The position numbers and the translations under genes are program-made. Shown here piece by piece: positions 10,401 to 21,560 of a stretch of 64,000 nt of DNA. The DNA is from Branchiostoma floridae. Lineage: Eukaryota; Chordata; Leptocardii; Amphioxiformes; Branchiostomatidae. The notes beneath the pieces are model-generated. The model saw only the letters and a program-made list of their open reading frames with translations, had not been told where the DNA came from and ran no database searches. The DNA lies in NCBI RefSeq assembly GCF_000003815.2, contig NC_049979.1:34192459-34256458 (forward strand), in the 5' to 3' direction. Numbering within the stretch: position 1 is the first letter of the stretch; each line of letters begins with the position of its first letter.

Positions 10401-11942
10401 GGTTTCTGCGCTTGTGTATTTGGGGAGTCCAGTTAGAAGCTCTGAGGAAGATGCCTTACAGACATCGAAACGTCAGCAGGTGAAAAAAAAAATCTGGTTG
10501 TGTAAAAGAAAATTCCTATGTCCAGTCACAAATCTAGTGTCTCCAGCGAAAGCCGGTTAGGCGTTATGCCACATGAAAGAGCAGGGCCTCATATCCCCCC
10601 CCCCACCTCCCAGACCTGAATAACGATCGGTTAATATCCCTGTAAGAGATGACTCAAATTCTTTAGGCGACAGCCCCTATCGACAAAGGAACCTAAAGAG
10701 GCCACTCGAGTTGACACTGGATAAGCCTGTCAACAACAGTGAAGACCGCAAGCAGAGCAGGGTTAGCGTGAAATGGCCCTCAGCGGTGACTCTAATCCTT
10801 GACTCGTACTTCCGCACGGACACCAATCCCAGTGAGAACCAGAGAGAGGAGCTTGCAAGGGTCTGTAATTGCGAGTTAAAGAAGTCGGGTAATGTAATGG
10901 TTTCATATTTGGGGCACTGGATTTTCTTGAATTGGACTAGACTACGTTAATGTATACAGTTGGGTGTATTTTTGTGGTATGTCAAGGATTTAAGTGAACA
11001 TAGGGCCTTAAGCAAAAAGTTTTGAACAAAATTTGATTTAATTTGGGAATACATGTAGTCTAAGTTTTACAGTAAAAAGCATTAGAAATTAAACGATGTA
11101 ATTGAGATGGATCAATATGCAAGCTGTTAAATTGTATAAGGGAGAAGAAACCATTACGACTGCTACATATATTTCATAATTAGAAATATATAAATTATGC
11201 TTATTTAATGATGTTATCGGCCGAATTCAAAGATAATAGACCATATTACCAGATAAAGGACGGCTAGCAAATTATCCCTTGTATATATAACTGTTTTCAA
11301 TTTTGTTTAAATTCAAACGAGCGTTTTTAGTCTATTTTCTTTTTAGAAAAATAATGTACTTGAAAAGTCAAGGTTCCGGACCCACAATGGCAGATCCCAT
11401 CTTGTGTCTTCTATATTTCTAAGGTCATTTTATCTAACCTTATGGTACTATAAAAATTTCGTCAGGTTTCTTGTTGGTGGTTGCTATTCATTTGCAGGAA
11501 AATTCAAAAACTTGTGTCCTGTTTGTGTATTTCTCCGCCTGATAGCCGAGGATTTCCCTCAGTGTAGATGTAGCCCTCAAGTCCTTACTGTCTTCACCTT
11601 TCGTTATGACCCCGGATACACTGTCTGAATTGTAAAGTGGCGGGAACTTTTACATTATCGATAAACTTGGAAGCGACTAGGAATATAACTATTGTACTTA
11701 TGTCTATATTTAAAACGTTTGCATAGAATCGTAGTGAGATATACCGGATATGGACTAACTGACAGATTTCACAGCGATGTAAAACGGTTTAGATTTGGCT
11801 TCGCTATAAGCTGGAAAGTAAGACCAAATTTATTTCGTTTGTACAGGTGAAGACTTTCCTGATGGCCAGCTGATGACTCCTGCTCACGTGCAGATATTGT
11901 TCATGGATAGGTGGCTTCAGGAAATAAGGAATCATCAACAAA
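1413..11942 (+). CDS. Divergent HNF/HMBOX-class homeobox gene (four exons, 3' end unresolved)
   Basis: Predicted transcription factor of the HNF class. Exon 1 (1413-1583, ATG at 1420) encodes an HNF1_N-like dimerisation segment (FTIEQFNLLTRL...LQQTGLP), close to the N-terminus of HMBOX1. Exon 2 (7600-7805) encodes a POU-specific-like domain: EIKTFLLNHEILQEAVA, then SKRRALYTWYLRQ, which matches the HNF1/HMBOX pattern KRAALYTWYVR. Exon 3 (10667-10888) carries homeodomain helices 1-2 (ILDSYF, then PSENQREELARVCN). Exon 4 (11847-11942) carries a helix-3 candidate (VQILFMDRWLQE). All junctions have AG/GT borders and agree in phase (2, 1, 1). A tentative next exon is 12982-13034 (phase fits, no recognisable domain). 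Helix 3 lacks the usual Trp48, Asn51 and Arg53. Lancelets have an HNF-class gene called Ahnfx besides Hnf1 and Hmbox; this may be it, but I cannot decide between Ahnfx and Hmbox. Confidence 0.75.
1850..4340 (-). mobile_element. APE-type non-LTR retrotransposon (LINE), 3' segment, minus strand
   Basis: Read on the minus strand from high to low coordinates. First comes the end of an APE endonuclease domain (TWIHPRS near 4300, then SAECHTDHRLVR near 4200). After an assembly gap follows the linker before the reverse transcriptase (EEIQQLLAKK near 3650). RT-region pieces run 3460-2600, including the segment ending LLTDK-type/RWAEHF-like in other copies, here disrupted. The C-terminal LRWAGHVLRLEDHRLPK motif lies at 2150-2100. 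Several stops and frameshifts show it is dead. It sits in intron 1 of the homeobox gene, antisense to it. Confidence 0.8.
3778..4100. other. Assembly gap (N), inside the LINE
   Basis: 323 N. The missing bases fall between the LINE endonuclease end and its RT linker. Confidence 0.99.
4490..5010 (+). mobile_element. LINE endonuclease 5' segment, inverted relative to the rest of the element
   Basis: On the plus strand this encodes the start of the same APE endonuclease domain: ACWNMRTV near 4510, then RRSALVANELSRLNIDIAA, then VGFMSKN near 4730. With one frameshift it continues through KDKFYTDLRTLVRNAP to GEFNAR near 4955. This last motif corresponds to the GDFNAR catalytic motif. The orientation is opposite to the 1850-4340 segment. 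Between GEFNAR...KAW here and TWIHPRS there, only a short part of the domain is missing. The arrangement is that of a twin-primed 5' inversion. Confidence 0.8.
5430..5610 (+). pseudogene. Degenerate duplicate of homeobox exon 1
   Basis: The stretch encoding THKQLILLTRQLSIHQSLQQTGL closely parallels exon 1 at 1480-1530 (IEQFNLLTRLMSIGERLQQTGL). After the Gly-Leu-Ser the match continues only after a one-base frame change (NSILRIICTMQQ versus DNMFQTLYTMQQ). An acceptor-like TTGCAG lies at 5427-5432 but there is no clear donor in the right place. Best read as an internal exon duplication that lost its frame; a functional alternative first exon is less likely. Confidence 0.65.
5611..7195. other. 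Intron 1 sequence, no gene seen
   Basis: AT-rich intronic DNA. Near 5647 there is a TTAACCCTATCCAGACCGGG stretch, matching the terminus of the TTAA element at 14363. Contains the assembly gap 6860-7053. Confidence 0.5.
6860..7053. other. Assembly gap (N)
   Basis: 194 N within intron 1 of the homeobox gene. Confidence 0.99.
7196..7555 (+). mobile_element. Decayed copy of the TTA-flanked DNA element
   Basis: Diverged similarity to the element at 29782-30713. Shared blocks include the ATGGCTGACATCC terminus-like start near 7207, GTGGTCAGGAAGG-type text near 7276, CTTCTTGGATCGG near 7370, and the block ending ATGAAGATGGGATTTTAAA near 7530-7550. Ends just before homeobox exon 2. Confidence 0.5.
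7806..8690. other. Intron 2 sequence with a poly-G tract
   Basis: Nothing coding recognised. 8323-8346 is almost pure G (two interruptions), a G-quadruplex-capable tract. Confidence 0.5.
8691..8995 (-). mobile_element. LINE 3' end with microsatellite tail, minus strand
   Basis: On the minus strand the frame YDFKYQSYQARIDVFKNSYFSRTIVEWNLLS is the usual C-terminus of CR1/L2-like LINE ORF2 proteins (a pattern of xYFxRTIxxWNxL). It is followed by the 3' UTR and a (CTGTAT/CTAT)n tail at 8697-8740, consistent with a LINE that ends in a short tandem repeat. Strongly 5' truncated. Confidence 0.7.
8996..10540 (-). mobile_element. Penelope-like element with GIY-YIG endonuclease, truncated
   Basis: Minus strand, in order. 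RT core: a diverged PLRPIVDYTGSIGYNTS-like stretch near 10390, then PLVGKSILMFLSHDVVSLF near 10320-10270, RTNLDVDDIIELL, and MSPVLANLFMEWL near 10110. RT C-terminal region: RTLLDRCNAVITEE and GYLQWIFKSV near 9780-9670. GIY-YIG nuclease: VYWIPCKSCEEVYVGEIGR near 9420-9360, then RLNEHKKEAD. Frameshifts and stops break it. A sequence of about 90 bp (TCTGAGGAAGATG..ACAGACATCGAAACGTCAGCA) occurs inverted at the two ends (plus at 10440-10525, minus at 9112-9000), like the inverted LTR-like repeats of this class. It lies in intron 2 of the homeobox gene. Confidence 0.85.
10889..11846. other. Intron 3 of the homeobox gene
   Basis: AT-rich, no coding or repeat signal that I can support beyond the donor (G|GTAATG at 10889) and acceptor (TTTGTACAG ending 11846). 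Confidence 0.5.
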
Positions 11943-13040
11943 GTTAGTTCTGCTGAAATATTTTCTGACTGGCATTTACATCATAATCTTATGCAATAAC
12001 TGTTTTTTAGATGTAACAAATAGACAGCATCGAGTCTCATTAAACTAAACAGGAATATGTTATCAATGTCCGTCGGGTCTGTCAGTAACAATATGATTCG
12101 GTTATTTGAATATCTGTCGTTACAAGTTGAGGGCCCGTTACAGAGGCTTGCCAAAAAAAAAGAAATAAAGTTAATTGGATCTTAGCCACAAGGGCATATG
12201 TGATCTTACAATAACCTGTGTGCCGCTCCCGGTTTTATCCGGGATAGCATATCCCCCCAAAGTAGCAGCGAGCGCCGCTTAAGGTACCGTCCGAACGGGT
12301 GGAGTGGCGGTAAAGCATCGGGGCGTTCATACTTCAAGGAAACAGCAAAATAAATATCGATATTTCTAGCCCAAAGCGACTGTATGGCAGTTGACTGATG
12401 CCTTATAAGGCTAACTACTTGCGAAATTTTGCATTGATACAACCGCGATTTAACAGATACAGACATAAAACATTCATGCTTTACCATCGGTTAACGTAAC
12501 GTACAGTGAAACATACTTTGGCGCAGTTCTTGTAGGGTAAGCAGTGTTTCATCTGCTGCTGCCCACATCAGGATACGGGTTGTATGACGAGTTTTGAGCA
12601 GATTTACGTTCATTAAGCCTTAGAACTTTGGAAATCAATCGGGCCTTCTTGCATTATCTTTGATATCAATTGCTGTGTTGGTATTTGTCCAAAAAATACC
12701 CCACATTTGTCTGTTTTTGCCCCAAAATGAAGCCTTATCGATGCTTAGCGGCAAAAGGCCCGGGCACATTGGATATCACTGAGATATAATCTGTTACTTT
12801 AGAAAATATGACTCTGTTAGGCAGGCATTTCATTATGGACACAGACCCATTTTAATAGCATCACTATTTTTTTTACCAAAAATGATTTTTTATCCCAAAA
12901 TATTCATGATCCAGAATTTTCTTGTCATCATATTTTGATTTATGCGAATGACGTCAACTGACCAAATTTTGTTGAAAACAGATAATTACACCAAAAGTTA
13001 CGGCAATATAACTGCTCGACTGGAGAATCTGCAGGTGTCA
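11943..13040. other. Downstream of homeobox exon 4, mostly unassigned
   Basis: No recognised gene. A phase-compatible but domain-less exon candidate lies at 12982-13034 (AG before, GTGTCA after). The stretch 12220-12490 is richer in G+C than its surroundings and may be repeat-derived; I recognise no family. Confidence 0.4.
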
Positions 13041-13130
13041 CAGGCCTTATACTGCCTGAGTATGAATGCACAGGCCTTATACTGCCTGAGTATGAATGCA
13101 CAGGCCTTATATTGCCTGAGTATCAATTCT
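13041..13130 (+). repeat. Three tandem copies of a 30-bp unit
   Basis: Units at 13041-13070, 13071-13100 and 13101-13130. The first two are identical, the third differs at a few positions. A multiple of three, so it reads AQALYCLSMN repeated in one frame, but there is no other evidence of coding. Confidence 0.9.
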
Positions 13131-14362
13131 AATAATTTATTTAGAAGTCAACGACCTCACCAGATTGACCCTCTGGTGAAGACGCCAAGTTATTCGAGCG
13201 GTTTTGAAAGCTGAGATTGGAAATAAATGGAAGTTTGGAACTCAGAGACCGAAGGCAGCATGTGGATTTTACCAGCATGTAGAGAGTGTAGAATAATTCT
13301 GGTTGTAAAACCATCAACATAGAATCTGAGAAGGTAGTGTTAGTAATAACTAAGATGTATTTTGCAGAGAATTAGAAGTTTATGTCCATTATCATTGTAT
13401 TCTATGCCTTTGTCACTATGTGCTGTCAATANNNNNNNNNNNNNNNNNNNNNNNNNNNNNNNNNNNNNNNNNNNNNNNNNNNNNNNNNNNNNNNNNNNNN
13501 NNNNNNNNNNNNNNNNNNNNNNNNNNNNNNNNNNNNNNNNNNNNNNNNNNNNNNNNNNNNNNNNNNNNNNNNNNNNNNNNNNNNNNNNNNNNNNNNNNNN
13601 NNNNNNNNNNNNNNNNNNNNNNNNNNNNNNNNNNNNNNNNNNNNNNNNNNNNNNNNNNNNNNNNNNNNNNNNNNNNNNNNNNNNNNNNNNNNNNNNNNNN
13701 NNNNNNNNNNNNNNNNNNNNNNNNNNNNNNTGTATGGCTTAATGGGTTTGGAGGATGATATTGCACGTTTATGTACGCAATGGCCGCGCTCTGAATAAGG
13801 TGCAGATTCAGGTGCACATAATATTCTAATGGTATTCAAATGTGTTATGAAGAAATCTCTTAAAATGTAATCGGTTTAAAGTTTAAATTCAAATTTACAA
13901 GACTGACATTTATCTATATCTTCATATCTACCTGTCAATGTTTATGTCTATTTGTAATCTATAGGACTATAAAATTTGGTACAGAATATTTCCGATGCAT
14001 TTGTATATGATCGATTCGAATCTATTAATATATATCAATTAGAAGTGTGTTTGCTAACCTGTCCTATGATATCATAATAATCATTATTGTTAACTTATAG
14101 CTCGGAGGTGACGCTATGAATTGATATCAGAGTTTGTGGTGGTGTAACAGCCAGAAGAATAACAAGCATTGTCATGTTTCCATATAACCGCAATGCAAGT
14201 CTTGTGCTCGTTACATGAATTTACAATCGTCAGAAGTTGGTTATTCGTAGCTGACTTCAAGATATAAAAAAAAATCAAATTGTATGACAATAATTGAAAA
14301 CTGTCCATTCCTTTCTGCCCCCCCCCAAAGATTCGTGTGAAATAGACGCAGTTATCACCGCC
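13131..14362. other. Unassigned DNA with assembly gap
   Basis: No gene or named repeat recognised; AT-rich. Gap 13432-13730. Confidence 0.5.
13432..13730. other. Assembly gap (N)
   Basis: 299 N. Confidence 0.99.
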
Positions 14363-16212
14363 TTAACCCTATTCAGACCGGGCTTTTTTGGTCATCCCTG
14401 GGCCCATTGGTTGAGGCCCTCCACTTCTAATTCCTATAACTCCTAAACGACTTGTCCAACTGTCCACCAAATTTTGAGTAGATGATAAAGACATAATATC
14501 TAACAAGTATTTGACGTTACATTGACGTAAAATGACGTAATTATGAGGTCAGAAATTCGATTAAACTGGCCGGACCCATGAAAATAGGGTATTCTCAGAA
14601 AACTTCACGTTTTGCTCCAAAAATGTAATAGCAAGGGCAGATAACAGCATGATATTGTTTGTTACGACTTGTGTTGCCAATAGCAACAAGATACCAGTTG
14701 GGTAGCCTGATTAAATCTCGCTTATAGCAGCCCGCCAAACATCCGCTGGCCCACTATCAGCTTGATAGAGAATAGCCCTTAGTCAAGGGAACTGGGTTTT
14801 CCATATATGGATAATGTATGTAATTGCCGGGAGCCCACCAGAGCCTGGCTTTTGGTTGCTATGGACTGGGGTGGGTTGCTATGTGGTGATTGACAGCATC
14901 ACACCTCTTATCTGTAGTTGATCTCTCTGATCTGTGCCACTTGTACTGATGGTGGGAACAGAGTTCTACTATTATAAAATGATGTATTTTTTTAACAACC
15001 GCTACACCGAAGAACAAATGTGAAAATTACCCTTCAATACATAGAATAGCATTCATTTAGGTAGATGTGCCTGTGGCATAACTTTTGATGTGCCAATCAT
15101 TATAGGAGGGACATATCATGGTTCTGAGAAGTTTGACCAACGAGGTTGACAGGCTTCAACTGTCACAACAACATGGTGCATTTTTGTGAACCAACTGTTT
15201 TTCTGCAGTTCTCTGCCTATATAGATTTAAAAAAATGTACTTTATGCCAAGCTTTCGTTGCTGGCCACATAATATCTCACCACCAGGCAAAATAATAGTT
15301 CCAGGAAAGTCTGCGCTCCAAGATTCCTTCAAGTTTCTTGAAATCCCCACAACTGGCACAAGACGTTGTTTTCCTATTAAACACAAACATGCCTCTGCTC
15401 CCATGGGTCCTTCACACAGAGAACCACAGCCCGGCACAGACAATGGGAGAGGCAACTAGCCCGCCAACCGTCTGGGTGGTGGAGACATGCTAATATACTG
15501 GTTTCCACAGTAATGGGGGCTTGACCAAAATCCTGGCTTGCCATTGGTGTTGGTATTTTCTACAACAGTTCCCCCAGGTTATAGCTAGTGGAGCACAAAC
15601 TCCGCGGGGAGGGGCCAGTTAGAGCCCTGGACAGCGGAGTTTGTGTTACACAGACTACCAGTTGGGCTCCGACATATTATATCCACCAACTTGAATTTTC
15701 AAAAATACTCTTTTCGCAACAAATCACATAAGGCAATGGAAATAGACTAAATACATTCATTTAGATAGTTTTTGATGAAAAAATACCAGGTGGTTTCAAA
15801 TCTAAAGGTATAATAAGGTAGTTCTTCTTGATCTGGCCATACGGTCTGCCATCTTGGATTTTGGGCTAATGACGTCATTGAATTAGCATAATTTATGTAT
15901 AACTAATTATGAAAGATATTCTTAATAACAGAAGATTTTATTTATGTAAGAAAATAGCAGTAATATAGCAAATAAACGTGAAAAATACATAGAACGAAAA
16001 TGGTATTTTTTGGCAAAACTGCCTGTCAACAAACGGTATCCATGGCCACAACAAAAATTGTAAAACTCTTCAAACTCCTTGGAATTGTTGCCAACAATAT
16101 TTTAGGAAAAGTCGTCAAATTTGGTGGCTCTAGCGTAAGTCGTTCTGGCGTTATAAGACATCAAAGTTGGCGCCGGCCTCAAAAGCACCCCCCCTGTCTT
16201 AGTAGGGTTAAC
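14363..16212. mobile_element. Non-autonomous DNA transposon with TTAA flanks
   Basis: Left end TTAA|CCCTATTCAGAC at 14363, right end GTCTTAGTAGGG|TTAA ending about 16211. The termini are imperfect inverted repeats (CCCTAttCAGAC / CCCTActaAGAC). Similarity continues inward for about 110 bp (ATAACTCCTAAACGACTT and CACCAAATTTTGAG at left; reverse complements of ATAACGCCAGAACGACTT and CACCAAATTTGACG at right). TTAA duplication with CCC-starting ends is the piggyBac pattern. No transposase is visible, and the middle (14690-15660) may be captured or nested DNA, including a short inverted repeat ACAAACTCCGC...GCGGAGTTTGT at 15597-15643. Confidence 0.6.
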
Positions 16213-16354
16213 AGAGGTTCCGTTATTTTTGTCCAAAACATGTTCAACATAAATTATTCCGGTTCTGGACATGCTATGATCATCATTTTTGAGTGGTAGA
16301 TAGCCCTCGAGGCACAAAGTAAGTGCTGTGAGTTTGGGCCCCCTAGCGGCTTTT

Positions 16355-17290
16355 TTGGAACTGCAGGCGCCGGTTTCCTTTCAAACTTTGGATGAGAATA
16401 ACTCTACAACGTGTTGACGGATCGTCATGATTTTTGGTATGTAGATAGAATGAGTGATGACTTACATAATGGTATACTAATTATGCAAACCAGCAGCTAA
16501 TTTGCATAATTAATGAGGAAAAATTATAAATCCACTACATTCCATGATATGACTTTTAAACTTGTCACATATGTAGCTGGGAAGGAGAGAAATGTCGACA
16601 GATATCAATTATGCAAATGATGACCTCAATTGCATAATTAATGAGAAAATATGAACATGTTGACGGATCATCATGTTTTTTTGTATGTAGGTAGCGTAAG
16701 TGAAGACCTACATAATGAGATAACAATTATTCAAATCAACAGCTAATTTGCATAATTAATGAGGATATTTTATAAATTCACTACATTCCATGATAGGGCT
16801 TTAAAACTTGTCACATATGTAGCTGAGAAAGAGAGAAATGTCAATACATATTTATCATGCAAATGATTATCTCATTTGCATAATTAATGAGAAAATATTA
16901 ACTTGTTGACGGATCGTCATGATTTTCGGCATGTAGATAGCCTAAATGAAGACTTATATAATGTGATACTTATCATGCAAGTTAACAGCTAATTTGCATA
17001 ATTGATTAGGAAAAGTTCATAAATCCACTGCATTCCATTATAGTACTTTCATCAAACTTGTCACATATGTAACTGAGAAAGAGGGAAGAGAGTAAGAGGT
17101 GTATTTAAAGACTTTGAAAGAGAATAAGTCAAGAATGGATCAAAGGATCATCATGATTTTTGGTATGCTGATAGCTTAAGTAATGCTTGATACAATTCGA
17201 TTAATTGTAAATTGGGATCTAGTTTGCATAATAAATGCCGAAATTTTATAAACCAACTCCAAGCATTTAATTATAAAGAAAATGAAATGA
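16355..17290 (+). repeat. Tandem repeat of about 247 bp, about four copies, with octamer motifs
   Basis: Unit starts recur at about 16412 (GTTGACGGATCGTCATGA), 16659, 16905 and, more diverged, about 17135. Shared blocks include TAATTTGCATAATTAATGAG and AACTTGTCACATATGTAGCTG. Perfect octamers ATTTGCAT/ATGCAAAT occur at 16500, 16611, 16746, 16857, 16874 and 16992. A further copy of the family is at 43400-43690. Confidence 0.85.
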
Positions 17291-17370
17291 GTAACGCATT
17301 TGTCTACAGACATCATTCTACATAACAAACCTGGTTTATTTGGCAAAGGTATGTGTTCGTGGAACTCTAG

Positions 17371-17470
17371 NNNNNNNNNNNNNNNNNNNNNNNNNNNNNN
17401 NNNNNNNNNNNNNNNNNNNNNNNNNNNNNNNNNNNNNNNNNNNNNNNNNNNNNNNNNNNNNNNNNNNNNN
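17371..17470. other. Assembly gap (100 N)
   Basis: Exactly 100 N, a conventional gap of unknown size, at the left edge of the satellite. Confidence 0.99.
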
Positions 17471-20400
17471 CATCTTACAAACACGGGTTTTTCAAACAAA
17501 CAATTTCCAAAAAAAAAGGAGAATTTTTTCGGATTTTGCACTTTACTTATTACACACATAGCAATTACAAACACACAGTTTACGAGAAAAAAAAGACGAT
17601 TTTCTTGTAACCTTGCACTTTACATCTTACAGACACGGATATCAAAAACACACAGGTATCGAGAGAGAAAAAAAAGCATTTTCTTCAAACCTTTTACTTT
17701 AGTACATCTTACAGACACAGCTATTACAAAAACACAGGTACCGAGAAAGAAATGATTTTCTCCTAAGAACACATTTTCCATCTTACAGACACGACTATTA
17801 CAAAGATCCCGGTTCCTCGAAAAAAAATATATTTTCTCCAAACCTTACGTTACGTTTTTTACAGACACTGCTTTTATAATTATACAGAAAAACAAAGGAA
17901 TATTTATTTTTAAACATCACAATTTACATCTTACAGACACGGTCATTACAAACACACAGGTTCTGAGAAAAACATTGGATTTTCTCAAAACCGAGCAGTA
18001 TAAATCTTCCAGACACAGCTATTACAAACACACAGGTTCAGAGTAAAAAAACATCTTACAAACACGGGTTTTTCAAACAAACAATTTCCAAAAAAAAAGA
18101 AGGAGAATTTTTTTTCGGATTTTGCACTTTACTTATTACACACACAGCAATTACAAACACACAGTTTACGAGAAAAAAAAGACGATTTTCTTTTAACCTT
18201 GCACTTAACATCTTACAGACACGGCTATTCCAAAGACCCAAGTTCCGAGAGAAAAAGGAGGATTTTTCCAAATCTAACAACTTACATCTTACAGACACGG
18301 ATATTGCAAACACACACAGTTATCGAGAGAGAGAAAAAATAAGCATTTTTTCAAACCTTTTACTTTAGTACATCTTACAGACACGGATATTACAAAAACA
18401 CAGGTACCGAGAAAAAATGATTTTCTCTTAAGAACACATTTTCCATCTAACAGACACGACTATTACAAAGATCCCGGTTGCTCGAAAAAAAATATATTTC
18501 TCCAAACCTTACGTTACGTTTTTTACAGACACTGCTTTTATAATTATACAGATTCCGAACAAACAAAGGAATATTTATTTTTAAACTTCGCAATTTACAT
18601 CTTACAGACACGGTTATTACAAACACACAGGTACTGAGAAAAGACATAGGATTTCCTCAAAACCGTGCCGTATAAATCTTCCAGACACAGCTATTAAAAA
18701 CACACAGGTTCAGAGTAAAATACATCTTACAAACACGGGTTTTTTAAGCAACAATTTCCAAAAAAAAAAAGGAGATTTTTTTTCGGATTTTGCACTTTAC
18801 TTGTCACACACACAGCAAATACAAACACACAGTTTACGAGAAAAAAAGACGATTTTCTTTGAACCTTGCACTTAACATCTAACAGACACGGATATCAAAA
18901 ACACACAGGTATCGAGATAAAAAAAATAAATTTTTTTCCAAACCCTGCATTTTACATCTTACAGACACGGCTATTCCAAAGACCCAAGTTCCGAGAAAAA
19001 AGGTAGGATTTTCCAAATCTAACAACTTACATCTTACAGACACGGATATTGCAAACACACAGGTTCAGAGTAAAACCTTACATGTCATATTGTACAGACA
19101 CTGCTTTTACAGCTATACAGGTTCCGAAACAAACAAAGGAGAATTTTTTTTTAAATCTTGCACTTTACATCTTACAGACAATTCTTTAACAAACACACAG
19201 ATTCTGAGAAAGAAATAAAAAAAGCATTTTGTCAAAACCTTGCAGTTTAAATCTTTCAGACACGGCTATTAGAAACACACAGGTATTAGGAGTAAAAAAA
19301 AAGATGAATTTTTTTTTCAAATCTTGCACATTACAAATTACAGGCACGGCTATTACAAACACACAAATTACGAGAAAAAAAGGGGATTTTCTTCAAACCT
19401 TGCACGTTACATCTTACAGACACGGATATCAAAAACACACACAGGTATCGAGAGAGAAAAAAAATAAGCATTTTTTTCAAACCTTTTACTTTAGTACATC
19501 TTACAGACACGGCTATTACAAAAACACAGGTACCGAGAAAAAATGATTTTCTCCTAAGAACACATTTTCCATCTTACAGACACGACTATTACAAATATCC
19601 CGGTTCCTCGGAAAAAAAATATTTTCTCCAAACCTTACGTTACGTTTTTTACAGACACTGCTTTTATAATTATACAGATTCCGAGAGAAACAAAGGAATA
19701 TTTATTTTTAAACTTCGCAATTTACATATTACAGACACGGTAATTACAAACACGCAGGTTCTGAGTAAAAAACATCTTACAAACACGGGTTTTTCAAACA
19801 AACAATTTCCAAAAAAAAAGAAGGAGAATTTTTTTGGGATTTTGCACTTTACTTATTACACACAGAGCAATTACAAACACACAGTTTACTAGAAAAAAAG
19901 ACGATTTTCTTTTAACCTTGCGCTTAACATCTTACAGACCAGGCTATTACAAACACACAGGTTTCGAGATAAAAAAGAAATAAAAAAATTTCCAAACCCT
20001 GCATTTTACATCTTACAGACACGGCTATTACAAAGACCCAAGTTCCGAGAAGAAAAGTAGGATTTTTCCAAATCTAACAACTTACATCTTACAGACACGA
20101 ATATTGCAAACACACGCAGGTATCGAGAGAGAGAAAAAATTAGCATTTTTTTAAAACCTTTTACTTTAGTACATCTTACAGACACGGCTTTTACAAAAAC
20201 ACAGGTACCGAGAAAAAAATGATTTTCTCCTAAGAACACATTTTCCATCTTACAGACACGACTATTACCAAGATCCCGGTTGCTCGAAAAAAATCTATTT
20301 TCTCCAAACCTTACGTTACGTTTTTTACAGACACTGCTTTTATAATTATACAGATTCCGAGAGAAACAAACGAATATTTATTTTTAAACTTTGCAATTTA

Positions 20401-21321
20401 CATCTTACAGACACGGTAATTACAAACACACAGGTTCTGAGAAAAACATAGGATTTTCTCAAAACCGTGCAGTATAAATCTTTCAGACACAGCTATTAAA
20501 AACACACAGGTTTAGATTAAAAAAATATCTTACAAACACGGGTTTTTCAAACAAGAATTTCCCCAAAAAAAAGAGATTTTTTTTCGGATTTTGCACTTTA
20601 CTTGTCACACAAACAGCAATTACAAACACACAGTTTACGAGAAAAAAAGACGATTTTCTTTTAACCTTGCACTTAACATCTAACAGACTAGGCTGTTACA
20701 AACACACAGGTTTCGAGATTAAAAAAAATAATTTTTTTTCCAAACCCTGCATTTTACATCTTACAGACAAGGCTATTCCAAAGACCCAAGTTCCGAGAAA
20801 AAAGGTAGGATTTTCCAACTCTAACAACTTATATCTTACAGACACGGATATTGCAAACACACAGTTTCAGAGTAAAACATTACATTTCATATTGTACAGA
20901 CACTGCTTTTACAACTATACAGGTACCGAGAGAAACAATGGAGAATTTTTTTTTTAAATCTTGCACTTTACATCTTACAGACAAGGCTTTAACAAACACA
21001 CAGATTCTGAGAAAGAAATAAAAAAAGCATTTTGTCAAAACCTTGCAGTTTAAATCTTTCAGACACGGCTATTAGAAACACACAGGTATTAGGTGGAAAA
21101 AAGATGAATTTTTTTTCAAATCTTGCACATTACAAATTAAAGACACGGCTATTACAAACACACGAATTACGAGAAAAAAAGGGGATTTTCTTCAAACCTG
21201 CACGTTACATCGTACAGACACGGATATCCAAAACACACAGGTATCGAGAGAGAAAAAAAATAAACTTTTTTTTTTCAACCCTTTACTTTAGTACATCCTA
21301 TAGACACGGCTATTACAAAAA

Positions 21322-21560
21322 NNNNNNNNNNNNNNNNNNNNNNNNNNNNNNNNNNNNNNNNNNNNNNNNNNNNNNNNNNNNNNNNNNNNNNNNNNNNNNN
21401 NNNNNNNNNNNNNNNNNNNNNNNNNNNNNNNNNNNNNNNNNNNNNNNNNNNNNNNNNNNNNNNNNNNNNNNNNNNNNNNNNNNNNNNNNNNNNNNNNNNN
21501 NNNNNNNNNNNNNNNNNNNNNNNNNNNNNNNNNNNNNNNNNNNNNNNNNNNNNNNNNNNN
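21322..21560. other. Assembly gap (N) in satellite
   Basis: 239 N. Confidence 0.99.

Noticed and set aside
12982-13034. Fifth homeobox-gene exon
   Set aside because: Phase fits but there is no recognisable domain, a weak pyrimidine tract, and it abuts a tandem repeat. Kept only as a tentative note.
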